64,000 nt of DNA from Dugong dugon (Eukaryota; Chordata; Mammalia; Sirenia; Dugongidae), in the NCBI GenBank assembly GCA_030035585.1, contig CM057473.1, positions 6,746,501-6,810,500 on the forward strand, read 5' to 3'. A model generated the notes under the pieces. That model had not been told where the DNA came from and did not search any database. It saw nothing but the letters and a program-made list of their open reading frames with translations. Numbering within the stretch: position 1 is the first letter of the stretch; every line of letters starts with the position of its first letter. Positions 53,397-63,627 of the stretch are shown here, one piece after another. Made by a program: the position numbers and the translations under genes.

Positions 53397-54482
53397 AGCT
53401 GCGTAGGTTTAAATCTCAACCCATAAACAAAATGTGAGAAACCCCTCTTCTTTTGGACGCTATTCCCTAGAAATCCCTCCATGTCTATCTTCTTTTTATA
53501 GCATCTCAGAGTATATGTCTATCACATGAGCAATGCTTCGTGGATACAAACTATGTTAATACTCACCTTATACAACCCAAATATTTGATCACAGGATGTT
53601 ACAGTTTAAAATACAATTTCTTATCAAGTTATGTGATGAAACAAACAAACAAAGTTAAAATCATATACAAATTAAGTTTAAAAAGAGTAAGGGGGAGGTT
53701 TAGCTACTTTAAATCCAAAACGGAAGTCTGCTCATCGAGTGAGGGAATTGCGGAGGGAAGCGAAGAAGAACAGACTTGAAGGAGAGGTTACAAAATGGAA
53801 ATTTCTTGTTGAAGCAAGAGAGAGGTAAAAAGGGACTTTGCAGGGAGTCGCTATGGTAATGGTAGTAAACTCAGAGCTGATTTGGAGTAAAACACCACAC
53901 AGCTGGACAGGGCTCACCACAGAGCAGAAAGGCAGGACACCTGGCCTCCTCTCTTCTCCTTTTAGGGTATTTTCTGTTCTGGTTTGGAAGGAGGAAAGTT
54001 TAAGGGACAAGGGTTGGCAGGGAAATGCCACCGATCAGATGAGTCAACCAGGTCTTTGCCAGGAGCCGCAGAAGGCAGGGCCTGATAAGCAGCTGGACGC
54101 TGTTCTTAACACCTCTAGTCATTGACTGAGCTAGCTGATGGCTGGAGAGAGGAGGCAAGAAAAGGTGCCTCTCAGCTGGAGTGCAACATGTCCCCAAGTT
54201 CTATAGTACAAGGATTCCAAACTTCTCAGTCCCTAAACAGTTTAAGGCTGTTGGTTGCTAAGGCAACCGTGTGTTTTGTGGGCTGGTGAGCAACAAAGTC
54301 AAAGAAAGCACTAATCACAGAGCATCAACATCGCAGGCAGGACCCACTACGTAATTTGTGGTGCCCAGTACAAAATAAAACTGTGGGACTTCGGGGTTCA
54401 AGTTTTAAATCAATTAAAAAAATAATTTGAGACAATGATTAATTAGTTAATTAAAAATATGGGCTCCTTGGTCAAGAAATGT
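53397..54482. other. single-copy sequence with an X-box-like palindrome
   Basis: No repeat recognised. Slightly GC-richer from 53.7 to 54.3 kb. Overlapping frames of 79-99 codons on both strands have no family resemblance. Confidence 0.45.
54253..54268. promoter_or_regulatory. candidate RFX X-box
   Basis: GGTTGCTAAGGCAACC: two 6-bp inverted arms around a 4-base centre. The inner GTTGCTAAGGCAAC differs at one position (T for C) from the X-box consensus GTNRCCNNRGYAAC bound by RFX factors. Function is inferred from the motif alone. Confidence 0.4.
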
Positions 54483-54686
54483 CCCTACTTGGTGCAAACC
54501 GTCTGTGCTCGACTGCTAACCTAATGATTGGAGGTTCTAACACACCCAGAGGTACTGTGGAAGAAAAGACCCAGCGATCTGCTTCTGTAAAGATTAAAGC
54601 CAAGAAAACCCCATGGAGCAGCTCTACTTTGTAACACATGGGGTTGTTATGAGTCTGAATCGACTCTACAGGAATAGGTTATTCAA
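54483..54686 (+). mobile_element. AfroSINE, GCACTCGACT-head subtype
   Basis: GTCCCTACTTGGTGCAAACC, TGTGCTCGACTGCTAACCTA, ACACACCCAGAGGTACTGTG, CTTCTGTAAAGATTAAAGCC, TAACACATGGGGTTGTTATG and AATCGACTCTACAGGAATAG. Confidence 0.92.
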
Positions 54687-56185
54687 AAATTAATTAGTTA
54701 AATTGAAGATGACAGCAGAGAGCATGAAACCAAGCGTGGGGGCCTTATGAAGCCCAGGACCCTGTACTAGTGCCTGGATCACAAGACCATGAAGCTGATC
54801 CTGCTTAGGGGTTCCAGAAATGGTGCATGGTTCCCACATGAATATCCACTAGGTATCCATTGTGATATTCTGTCATAACAAAATTGTATCTGGAATATAT
54901 AATGTTTTATTTTCCTAACAGAGTTTGAGTTGCTTAAGATGTTTAATATTTGATGGATTTAGCTAAAGAGAAGCAGACTACTGGTTTAGTGAGCCAAGGG
55001 GACAACAATGCTTTCTGTTCATAAAGCCGGAAAGCAGTGGGTATAAGGGTATGATAGTTCACTGTGGAAGTCAGAGAGAGTTGGAGGGGAAAGTAAGGGA
55101 GAAAAATCAATGTCCTACTGGTAAAGCTTAGATTCAGAAACATATAAAAACCCACTAAGTAAGGGAAACCGTGACATCCTTATCATTGTGTGCCTCATCT
55201 AGCATTGAGGCAGAGAGCCTAGCTATTTACAGTCTAACAAGGTTTTAGATTGAATGAATGAATGGATAAATGAATGAATGAATGATTTGTCAGATGGAAA
55301 AACGGGACCAGATCTATGATGTCTGGTGCTTTGCTACTATTGCAAGCTGAGTGAGTGCAGTCCCAGGTGTCTTTGTCTCCGATAGAGTTCCCCACCGGGA
55401 GCATGCCTGCCCCTTGAGTAGCCTTCAAATGTGACATTGTCTCCTCCCACTCTCATCCCTCTACCCCAGTGGGCTGTACGCAGCTTCGGCATGTTCTGGA
55501 TGTGCTATGGTGTGTAGGCAGTGGGAAGGCACTGCCCGCTGCTTGTAGCCCGAGTGGGACTATGCCTAAGTTTGATGAAGGAGCTTGTGCTCTTTGTAGA
55601 AGGTGATAAAGAAGGCAGAAGAAAACACTTCACAAGTCTACCGTGGTAAACAGCAGGGAGCCATATGTCACAAAGAATTGCCAGCATAGCTCCAGGGGAC
55701 AAGGAGGAGGCTTGGGAATACAGAGGCGGGTAATGATTACCTCACCCAGGTGAGATGCAAGGCCGGCCTTGTCACTGATCATTTGCCAGTGCTCATTTAA
55801 AATATTTCCAGGATATACTGTCCAGGGCCAAAAAGAGTTGAAGCCTAGAGGAAATAAAGCCATTGGTGTCATGCACATTTGTCTTCTGCATGTTCACATG
55901 CATGCAGAATGTTCAAAAGCAGAACTGATGGTGAGGACACAGAGCAGGTAAGAGCCTTGCTCCTTACTGCTTTGTCTTAAGGTAAAGAATGCAAAAAGGT
56001 ATTTTTTTTTTTTTTTGTAAGAGGTCATAAAGCACTAATTTGCCTAGCCTTCTTGATGAAGAATTTAGGTAAACGCTCACAACCATCTATAATTTACACA
56101 GGCTTCTTATCAGCCTCCTCCTCAACGTCATTACCATCACCATCGCTATCAATATTTGTTAATCGCCTCTGTATTCCTAAACGGA
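54687..56185. other. single-copy sequence with a GAAT microsatellite
   Basis: About 1.5 kb with no family recognised apart from GAATGAATGAATGGATAAAT at 55,252-55,286 and a T run near 56,000-56,016. No exon supported. Confidence 0.45.
55250..55287. repeat. GAAT microsatellite
   Basis: TTGAATGAATGAATGGATAA and ATGAATGAATGAATGATTTG: a tetranucleotide array of about nine units with one interruption. Confidence 0.92.
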
Positions 56186-56570
56186 GAAATGATTGTTAGT
56201 TGCCATCACAAGTCAGCTCGGATTCATGGCAACCGGTGTATAACACAACGAAACATTGCCCGGTCATGCGCCATCTTCATGATCGTTGGTATACTCGAGT
56301 CCACTGTTGCAACTATGGTATATTTTGAGCGTCTTCCAAACTAGGGGGCTCTTTTCCAGCATTACATTGTGATCCACAGGGTTTTCATTGGCGAATTTTC
56401 AGAGGTAGATCACCACGTCTTTCTTCCTAGTCTGTCTTAGTCTGGAAGCTCCAGTGAAACCTGTCCACTATGGATGACCCTGCTGCTATTTGAAACACCA
56501 GTGATATAGCTTCCAGGATCAGAGCAACACACAAGCCACCACAGTATGACAGACAGATGGGTGGTGGTCT
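56186..56570 (-). mobile_element. tRNA-Gly-SINE / RTE-tailed element, head missing
   Basis: GATTGTTAGTTGCCATCACA, ACACAACGAAACATTGCCCG, CATCTTCATGATCGTTGGTA, CTAGTCTGTCTTAGTCTGGA, GACCCTGCTGCTATTTGAAA and CACACAAGCCACCACAGTAT. It stops at GGGTGGTGG, where the tRNA-like head should begin. Confidence 0.88.
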
Positions 56571-56680
56571 TGGCATCTAGGAAATTTAAATCTAGGACAT
56601 AAAGTTTGCCACAGAAGAATATATGAATTGTCTAGTGTCTAGTGGCAAAAAAATATGAATTTTAAAAAACTCTGTAACAT

Positions 56681-57270
56681 AGAAAGGGCCACATAAACCA
56701 GAGACTGCATCAGCCTGAGACCAGAAGAACTAGATGGTGCCCAGCTACCACCAGTCACCTCCCTGATAGGGAATACAACAGAGAATCCCTGATGGAGCAG
56801 GAGAAAAGTGAGGTGCAGAACTCAAATTCTAGTAAGAAGACCAGACTTAATGGTCTGACTGAGACTGGAGGAACCCCAGAAAGCACAGCCCCCCAGACTC
56901 TCTGTCAACCCAGAACTAAAACCATTTCCGAAGGCAATTCTTCAGACAAACATTAGACTGGACTACGGGACATAAAATGATACTCATGAAGAGTGTGCCT
57001 CTTAGCTCAAGTAGATACATGAGACTAAATGGGCAGCTCCTGTCCAGAGGCGAGATGAGAAGGCAGAGAGGGTCAGGAGCTGGTTGAATGGACACGGGAA
57101 ATCCGGGGTGGAAAGGAGGAGTGTGCTTTCATAGTATAGGGAGTGCAATTAGGGTCACATAACAACATATGTGTAAATTTTTGCATGAGAGACTAGCTTG
57201 AATTGTAAACTTTCACTTAAAGTACAACAATGAAATAAAATGAGTTAAAAAAAATTTTAAAAATGAAACT
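56681..57270 (+). mobile_element. L1 3' UTR, 5'-truncated insertion
   Basis: CCTGAGACCAGAAGAACTAG, GACTTAATGGTCTGACTGAG, GACCCAGAACTAAAACC-like middle and CTTTCACTTAAAGTACAACA with an A-rich tail. TCTGTAACAT flanks it exactly (56671-56680 and 57271-57280). It has the same 3' UTR type as the long minus-strand L1 at 43-50.6 kb. Confidence 0.94.
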
Positions 57271-57280
57271 TCTGTAACAT

Positions 57281-58136
57281 GGTATTCATGGTATGTGCAA
57301 TGCTGCCATGGGGAGGAAGTGGACTCACTGACTGTGCAGCTTCTTCTGCCTAATTTGTTTATGGTTCTTCCCACATGCTTAATACTTGAACCTTTTAAGG
57401 ACCTCTTCCTTGGGTTACGAGTACACGAATTTACAACCTGACTTTAACCAGGGCTCTTTCTTAACAGGGAAAATTTTATGCCTGCAATTAGTTTTTGCTC
57501 AGGAAAAAAAAAAAGGGAATGACAAGTAGTTAATTGCATTCGTCTCCAATAAGATATGTAAGTTAAAGCTTTGTCCTTGGTTACCTGGAAGACCAAGTCC
57601 TTATAACTTGCAGCATTTCACCATTGATTTTTGGCTCTGTTGAAATTGTACATGAGGAGTTATTTACACCAGCTTATTGGAAAATTACAAACATGCTCCA
57701 AGATGGCGTGCAGGAAAGGTTCATTCATAAATGTTTGAATGCCATTATGGGCGAATCATCTGCTCTTCAAAAACAAGTTTTAACTGAAATTATATTTTCG
57801 TCATTTAAATATAAAAGGCAGCAAACACTTTTAAAATAAGTCTTAAGGCCTTTTTCAGTAATGAACAAAAATTGCATCAGATTGATTTTCTACCTTATGG
57901 ACACATACAATTCAATAAGAAGCCTCCAGAGTGTTTAAACATTCCCTTTTAGAATGATTCAATGGAGTGAAAGAAACATCATATGCCAGGGAAAAGAACC
58001 AGGTTTTCCAAGATGAATTACTATTATTATTAGTTTTTTCACCACAAAATGCACTGACTTTTGGGAATAGATGAGTTTCAGTGAACAATCTAGCAGGCTA
58101 ACATCATGATTTCGGGGATGATACTTAAAATATATG
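57281..58136. other. single-copy, AT-rich, possibly conserved non-coding
   Basis: No repeat seen over about 850 bp in an otherwise repeat-dense area. A 71-codon frame at 57,624-57,839 lacks any recognised family. Confidence 0.4.
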
Positions 58137-58292
58137 AGCCCTGGTGAAGCAATGATTAAGTGTTTGGCTTCTAACCAAAAGGTCGGCAGTTCGAATCCAC
58201 CAGTCGCTCCTTGGAAACCCTAAGTCAGCTCTACTCTGTCCTGTAGGGTCGCTATGAGTCGGAATCAACTCAATGGCAACAAGTTTGGTATT
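58137..58292 (+). mobile_element. AfroSINE, short subtype
   Basis: GAGCCCTGGTGAAGCAATGA, TTTGGCTTCTAACCAAAAGG, GCAGTTCGAATCCACCAGTC, GCTATGAGTCGGAATCAACT. Confidence 0.95.
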
Positions 58293-58365
58293 TGCTTTTT
58301 TTGTTATGACAACCGGTAGGCTTGCGTCAGCCAATAAGAAGGGACCTGGCTCTCACAGGGTTGTT

Positions 58366-58530
58366 GGAGCCCTGGTGGCACAGTGGTTAAGAGCTCAAGC
58401 TGCTAACCAAAAGATCAGCCGTTCAAATCCACCAGCTGCTCTTTGGGAATGCTATGGGGCGGTTCTACTGTGTCCTATAGAGTCACTGTATGTCGGAATT
58501 GACTCAACTGACTTTTTTGTTTTTTGGGTC
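58366..58530 (+). mobile_element. AfroSINE, short subtype
   Basis: GGAGCCCTGGTGGCACAGTG, TTAAGAGCTCAAGCTGCTAA, GCTATGGGGCGGTTCTACTG, CTGTATGTCGGAATTGACTC. Confidence 0.95.
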
Positions 58531-58625
58531 CCAGACCTGCAGCAGGAGGCATCTGGCTTGCTAGGTGCTGGAACTGGAAGAATCCCACAGGAGGAACTAG
58601 GGAGGCTGCAGAGTGATAGGGAGGG

Positions 58626-59039
58626 TGTTTTAGTCATCTAGTGCTGCTATGATAGAAATAACACAAGTGGGTGACTTAAATAAACAGAATTTTATTTTTT
58701 CACAGTTTAGAGGCTAGAAGTCCAAATTCAGGGCACTGACTCTAGGGGAGGGCTATCTCTCTCTCTGTTGGCTCTGGGGGAAGGTCTTTGTCTCTCTTCA
58801 GCTTCTGTTCTTTGGTTCCTTGACGCTCTTCATGTGATGCGACATCTATCCACCCCCGCATCTGTGCTTCCTTGCTTCTTTGCCTGAACTGCTCTTTTAT
58901 ACCTCAAAAGTGATTGGCTTAAGACATACCCTACACTGATATCACCTCATTGATATCACGAAGTAAGCGCTATTCCCAGATGGCTGGCGGTTAGGATTTA
59001 CAACACATACTTTTGAGGGACACAGTTCAATCCCTAACA
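58626..59039 (-). mobile_element. solo LTR, mosaic variant of the ~520 bp family
   Basis: Fossil solo LTR, 414 bp, inverted. The ends match the family (TAGTCATCTAGTGCTGCTAT at left; GGATTTACAACACATACTTT and TCAATCCCTAACA at right), as does GTTGGCTCTGGGGGAAGGTC. The centre (CTGTTCTTTGGTTCCTTGAC, GATGCGACATCTATCCACCC) is unrelated to the other copies. GAGGG flanks it exactly on both sides. Confidence 0.88.
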
Positions 59040-59172
59040 GAGGGGGCTCTCAGGGGCTTAAGGCAGCAGCTGTTTGACAACTGATGTGCAAGTATTTCAC
59101 TATCTTAATTAAATGGTAGAACCAAAAGGTGCTTATTGGCAGAGATCAGCCTGGCCTGACTCTCACTATTTT

Positions 59173-59608
59173 GGTCAGTGTTCTCTAGAGAAACAGAAGA
59201 ACAGTAATTAGGTAGATTGATTGATTTAATTTAAGGAATTGGCTCACACAATTGTGGGGGCTGGCAAGCACAAATCTGTGTGTCACGCATCAGTTGGAGA
59301 TTCCTGCAGTCTTGTGTTCCAAAATCCACAGGTCAGATGATGAAGAAAAGGGAGGAGACTTCCTGGCAAGATGTCTATTCATAGTCCAGAGGCAGAATAC
59401 ACCCTAGGGAAACTCTCTTTTTGCTCATAAGGCCTTCAAATGATTGGCTGAGGCCCACTTACATGTTGGAGGGTCGTCTGTTTTACTTAAGGCCAGCTGA
59501 TTTAATCACATGTAAGTACTTCGTAACAGCATCTAGACTAGTGTTTGACCAAACAGTTGGGTACCTTCGCCTAGCCAAGTGGACACATAAAATTAACTAT
59601 CAGATTCA
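59173..59608 (-). mobile_element. probable ancient LTR, family not identified
   Basis: Fossil-like element recognisable from placental genomes: TCAGTGTTCTCTAGAGAAAC, GGAATTGGCTCACACAATTG, CAAATGATTGGCTGAGGCCC, TGTTTGACCAAACAGTTGGG, CCAAGTGGACACATAAAATT. The order and the ending in AACTATCA are typical, but I cannot give its family with certainty. Confidence 0.55.
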
Positions 59609-60177
59609 CAAAAAGGGCCTTGTTTATTTATCAGTGAAGTTCATCCCACACTGGCATGGGTTCGATTCACCCACACCTGTGACTTCACGTGACCTTTCCC
59701 ATGAGTCAGGTAGTAATCCTGTATTAGAGAAGGACAAATGGGAGCTCAGGCCTGGCATTTCACTGGCCAGAGAACTCTGCTTCAGCCCAAATGTAGCCTT
59801 TTAACCATGACCTTGGCCAGACCTACCACGATGGTGGGGTAGCCACTCACACTGCTGGCCTTGGAACAAAAGCCTTCAAAGGGAAATAACAGTGGCTATA
59901 ATTAGTGCCTCAGTAAACTCATTTTCCCCAGAAACTTCTACTTCATTTCTTTCACTAGTTAGACGCTATGTTAGGCGTTGGGGTCCTTGTATTTGTGAGA
60001 GTTCCTGCCCTACCAAATTCATGTATGAAGTTCTCTGGGAGAAAGCTAGAATGCGTAACTCTTTTTAGGGTGGCGATATGAGTTTTAGATTTTTAAAACA
60101 CTTTACAGGAGCTGTAAATAATTCAGATAAAAGAAAATGTTGACATTGTAATTTAAGCACTTTATTGGCATTATTAA
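59609..60177. other. single-copy sequence, nothing recognised
   Basis: No family recognised between the LTR-like element and the next SINE. Confidence 0.42.
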
Positions 60178-60388
60178 GGAGCCCCTGGTGGTGCAATTGT
60201 TAAGTACTTGGCTGCTAACTGAAAGGTTGGTGGTTCAAACCCAGCCAGCAGCTCTGCAGAAGAAAGACCTGGTGATTAGCTCCCGTAAAGATTACAGCCA
60301 ATAAAACCCTATGGGACAGTTCTACTTTGTCGCAAGGGGTCGCTATGAGTTGAAAATCGACTAGACAGCACCTAACAATAACAACATC
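60178..60388 (+). mobile_element. AfroSINE, long subtype
   Basis: GGAGCCCCTGGTGGTGCAAT, CAGCTCTGCAGAAGAAAGAC, CTCCCGTAAAGATTACAGCC, GGGTCGCTATGAGTTGAAAA, ending CAGCACCTAACAATAACAAC like an RTE end. ATTGGCATTATTAA (60164-60177) and ATTGGCGTTATTAA (60389-60402) form a 14-bp target duplication with one change. Confidence 0.96.
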
Positions 60389-60402
60389 ATTGGCGTTATT
60401 AA

Positions 60403-61479
60403 AACCTCAAATAATTAAAAATGGTCGGTATGGTTGTATGCATATTTTGATGGAGTTACATATGCAAACATATTAATAAAGTACCAGAACAAATTGTAAT
60501 ACGAAACCATATTTAATTTAAAATTTCCCGATATATCCACATTCATTAAATTATTTTTACCCGTCGGTGTCTAATTCCCTCCTGACCCATCCCACTTACT
60601 AATTTAGAAGACTTATTAAAAAGAAAAGAACTGTTTTCTGCTGCTGGCCGGAATAAAGTAAAATGATGCAAGTTACTCAGCTCTGCATCAGTCACCACCC
60701 AGAACTAAGCAGGCACGTATTTTGCCTTCATGAATTTCTCATGAAAGCATTTTGAGACTGCTGTTCCAAAGGCAATGTCTACACAACCAGAAACAAATAG
60801 TGAAATAAGATATTTCTATTAATTATCCTTAATGAGGCAAGTTGGCCTAAGAGGTGTCCACCAGAGTACCAATCTGTTCGCACACCAGCAGTGAACAGGG
60901 CTCCTTTGGGTCACAGCTGCCAGGTACTCGGCGAGGCATTTCACAAACGAATAAGACACAGTCACTGACCTCCTGGTGTATAACAACCTAGCGGACATGA
61001 TAATTATTGAGATAAAAAATAATTTTAGAATAGCAGCTGTTGATTTATTCGTTGCTACTTCCAAGCCTGAGAGTGTGCTTAAAAGCCTTACAAGCATTTC
61101 CTGTTTTGATCCTCAAAGCAACACCATGAGGTAGTCACTGTTCCTACAGTTACGAAAGTCTCCCTGGGGAAGTTATAGTTGACTTGGGCTTGAAGACTAG
61201 ATGAGCGGTTCTTTAGCTGAAGGAGAAGCTGCACCAGGCAAACCGCATGAGGGAAGCCACAGAGGTGAGAGCGTAGCCTGCCTAAGGAAGACAGAGTGAT
61301 CTGATCTGGCTTTAGGGGACTGAGATGTGCAACCAGGTGATTCTTCACCTTTAGACTGTGCCACCCGCCTTCCACTTCCTGCCTGGGCTTCTCTGACCTG
61401 CAGTATGGGATTCAGGTGGGGTCCCTCACTGCACGTGTGTCCATACAACCCAACAGTGTGGAGAAGTTAACACCTGTTA
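60403..61479. other. single-copy sequence, possibly conserved non-coding
   Basis: Repeat-free over most of about 1 kb. At 61,085-61,160 a weak antisense MIR trace (GATCCTCAAAGCAACACCAT, GAGGTAGTCACTGTTCCTAC) is possible. Octamer-like ATATGCAAAC occurs near 60,461. Confidence 0.4.
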
Positions 61480-61770
61480 ACCAATGGGAGTGGAAACCAA
61501 TACATCATTGCTTCCCCTTGTGTCCCCTGGGTGGACCATTCTGAGATACCATTCAATACAGCTCTCAGAAGGTTCCAGTGGAATCAAACACCAGCAACTC
61601 ACAGTGGTGGCCACCATGCCATGCATTCTGGCATTGTCTCTTCCACCTTCCTTATTTGACTCTCCCATCTGTGTGGCTGCTCCCTGAAATCACAATTTCT
61701 AATAAACTACCTACCCACAAGCCTTGGCCTTGGGTCCTACTTTCAAAGGACTCCAGATTAAGATAGTATC
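61480..61770 (+). mobile_element. possible old LTR remnant
   Basis: Fossil-like: the right part reads GTGTGGCTGCTCCCTGAAAT, CTAATAAACTACCTACCCAC, AAGCCTTGGCCTTGGGTCCT and ends CAGATTAAGATA, like the polyadenylation region of an ERVL-type LTR. The left part is not recognised. Confidence 0.35.
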
Positions 61771-62856
61771 GGATTGTACTATCCTAGTTCCAGATGTGGA
61801 AACAACTGATTGATAAATAACTTTTTTCAAAGCCATACAACGTTAGCAGTACCCAGAATCAGCACCTCAGTCTCCTGGTTTTCTGACAAAGACTTCCCCC
61901 ATAGGAGAGATTGTCCAATCCAAAATCTCTTGCTTATCACTTTCCCTGTCTGAGCACCTTGAAGTCCCTGGCATGCAGGCAGGCATTTCTTGCTCCTTTT
62001 TACCCCATCACCTAGGGCATAGAAGAGGGATCGCCGGACCTAGCACTACAGAACAATTTTCTCGAAGAGAAGCAGAGGGATAAACTGATCTGAAGTAAAA
62101 CTGAAAAAGCAAGTCATGGAAGTAAGAAGCAAATTTCCTGTCTCTTAGAGCCTTCCCATTATACAAAAAAACAAACCACAAGAATTTTAACTGAGGAGAA
62201 ATTAACTAGAACCACAAAGAAAGGGAAGTGGACTCCAAGGCAAGCTTGCCTGAATGGTCTATGTTGCTAGCCAATTAGAAGCTAAAGCACGGAAGCCTTT
62301 CCAGACCTCTAAAATTGTTCTCTCTTTATTGTCACAGAGTTTCTGCTTTTGAGAAATAAATACATTAATGAGGTGCTTCCTCCCACAATGTCCAGAGCCC
62401 TGTATTTAACAAGATTATGTTTTATAGAAGACTTTTGCTTTGGAATTCTTCTGTTTGTGCTCTTTTCTTCTGAACAAACTCTTTTTGCTGTGAAGGTCAC
62501 CCCAAGTTCCTTAATGCTGGGGAAACTGTAAGAGCGCTAACAGCTACACACATGTGAGCAAATTGCCAGTTAGATTAACTATAGCAGATGTTCAAAAGAA
62601 TTCCATTATCATCACATATTCCATTAAAATGCTGTAATGCATAGATAATAATCCTGTTTTATCACAATTGACTTCCATATTACATCTTGGAAATGTATAG
62701 AATAAGATATAAGATTTCAGGATAGTTTAAAAAACACACACTATCCCTTTCTTTTATTTGACCATGTCCCTGATTTTTGGATGCATTAAGGCTCTGTGGT
62801 TTTGTGGCTCTACTATACCTTATAACTCTCAAATTTTCTTTTTCCCTTTTCAAAAA
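61771..62856. other. single-copy sequence, nothing recognised
   Basis: About 1.1 kb with no family identified and no coding signal. Confidence 0.42.
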
Positions 62857-63058
62857 AATCATTGCTGTCAAGTCGATTCTGACTCATGGTGACCCATGGG
62901 TGTTAGAATAGAACTTCGCTTCCGAGCGTTTCCAATGGCTGATTTTTTGCAAGTTGATTGGCAGGCCTTTCTTCTGAGGCACCTCTGGTAGACTCAAACC
63001 TCCAACTTTTTGGTTAGCAGCTGAGCACGTTAACCATATGCACCGCCCAGAGACGTCC
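62857..63058 (-). mobile_element. AfroSINE, CCCAGA subtype
   Basis: TCATTGCTGTCAAGTCGATT, GACTCATGGTGACCCATGGG, GATTGGCAGGCCTTTCTTCT, GAGGCACCTCTGGTAGACTC, TTTTTGGTTAGCAGCTGAGC and ATGCACCGCCCAGAGACGTC. Confidence 0.93.
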
Positions 63059-63227
63059 ATTTCCCGTAGACTGCATTCTGTCCCTCCTATGAGTGAAGTA
63101 GATGACAGTCTCCCAGCCCCACTGAAAAAGGTGCTGTCCAGCCAACGAATGCTTTCTATTTTTAGACAGACCCAGTCAAGTGCTATGAGAAGGGTAACTA
63201 CCAAGTGTACACCTGTCTTAGTGTTAA

Positions 63228-63623
63228 CCCTTCCAAGACCCAATTATTTTCTGCTTTGAATTTTTTGTTGACACTACGTGTTTTCAGTAGTGGGATGCAT
63301 GCTGAGTCATTGAGTGTGTTTCAAGTTTTGGTTGGTGATATAGATTTTGAGAAATATAAAGTGAAAATACATGATTCGTGGGAGCCCATCTGGCCCACCA
63401 GCCTTGGGTAACAGGCTTTACTGGGAGGTGCCTTCCATTGGGGTACATGGAGCACCTCTGGTTTTGCCTAATACCCCAGCTATTTTGCTTTCGCCTTTCA
63501 CCGTTACACAAGTCCCCACTGGAGGGAAGCAAATACTTTCAGCGGGAAAAGTATCTTCCCAAAAAGACTCCAGAGGCATAAAAAGTGAGTGGGATACCAT
63601 ATGCTCAACGAGTCACAAAAGGG
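63228..63623. mobile_element. candidate piggyBac-type non-autonomous element (396 bp)
   Basis: Bounded by TTAA on each side (63224-63227 and 63624-63627). The element begins CCCTTCCAAGACCC and its other end reads inward CCCTTTTGTGACTC, so the termini share CCCTT then GAC at the same spacing (9 of 14 bases). TTAA target duplication with C-rich inverted ends is the piggyBac hallmark. No transposase frame is present. Confidence 0.5.
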
Positions 63624-63627
63624 TTAA

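Noticed and set aside
53700-54300. CpG-island promoter
   Set aside because: CpG dinucleotides are scattered and few; G+C is only modestly raised.
57624-57839. 71-codon frame in a repeat-free interval as a conserved exon
   Set aside because: No recognisable protein family and no convincing splice signals; kept only as a possible non-coding conserved stretch.
58273-58641. 122-codon plus-strand open frame
   Set aside because: Much of it is the AfroSINE head in translation (ALVAQWLRAQAANQKIS), a motif recurring in other SINE frames here.
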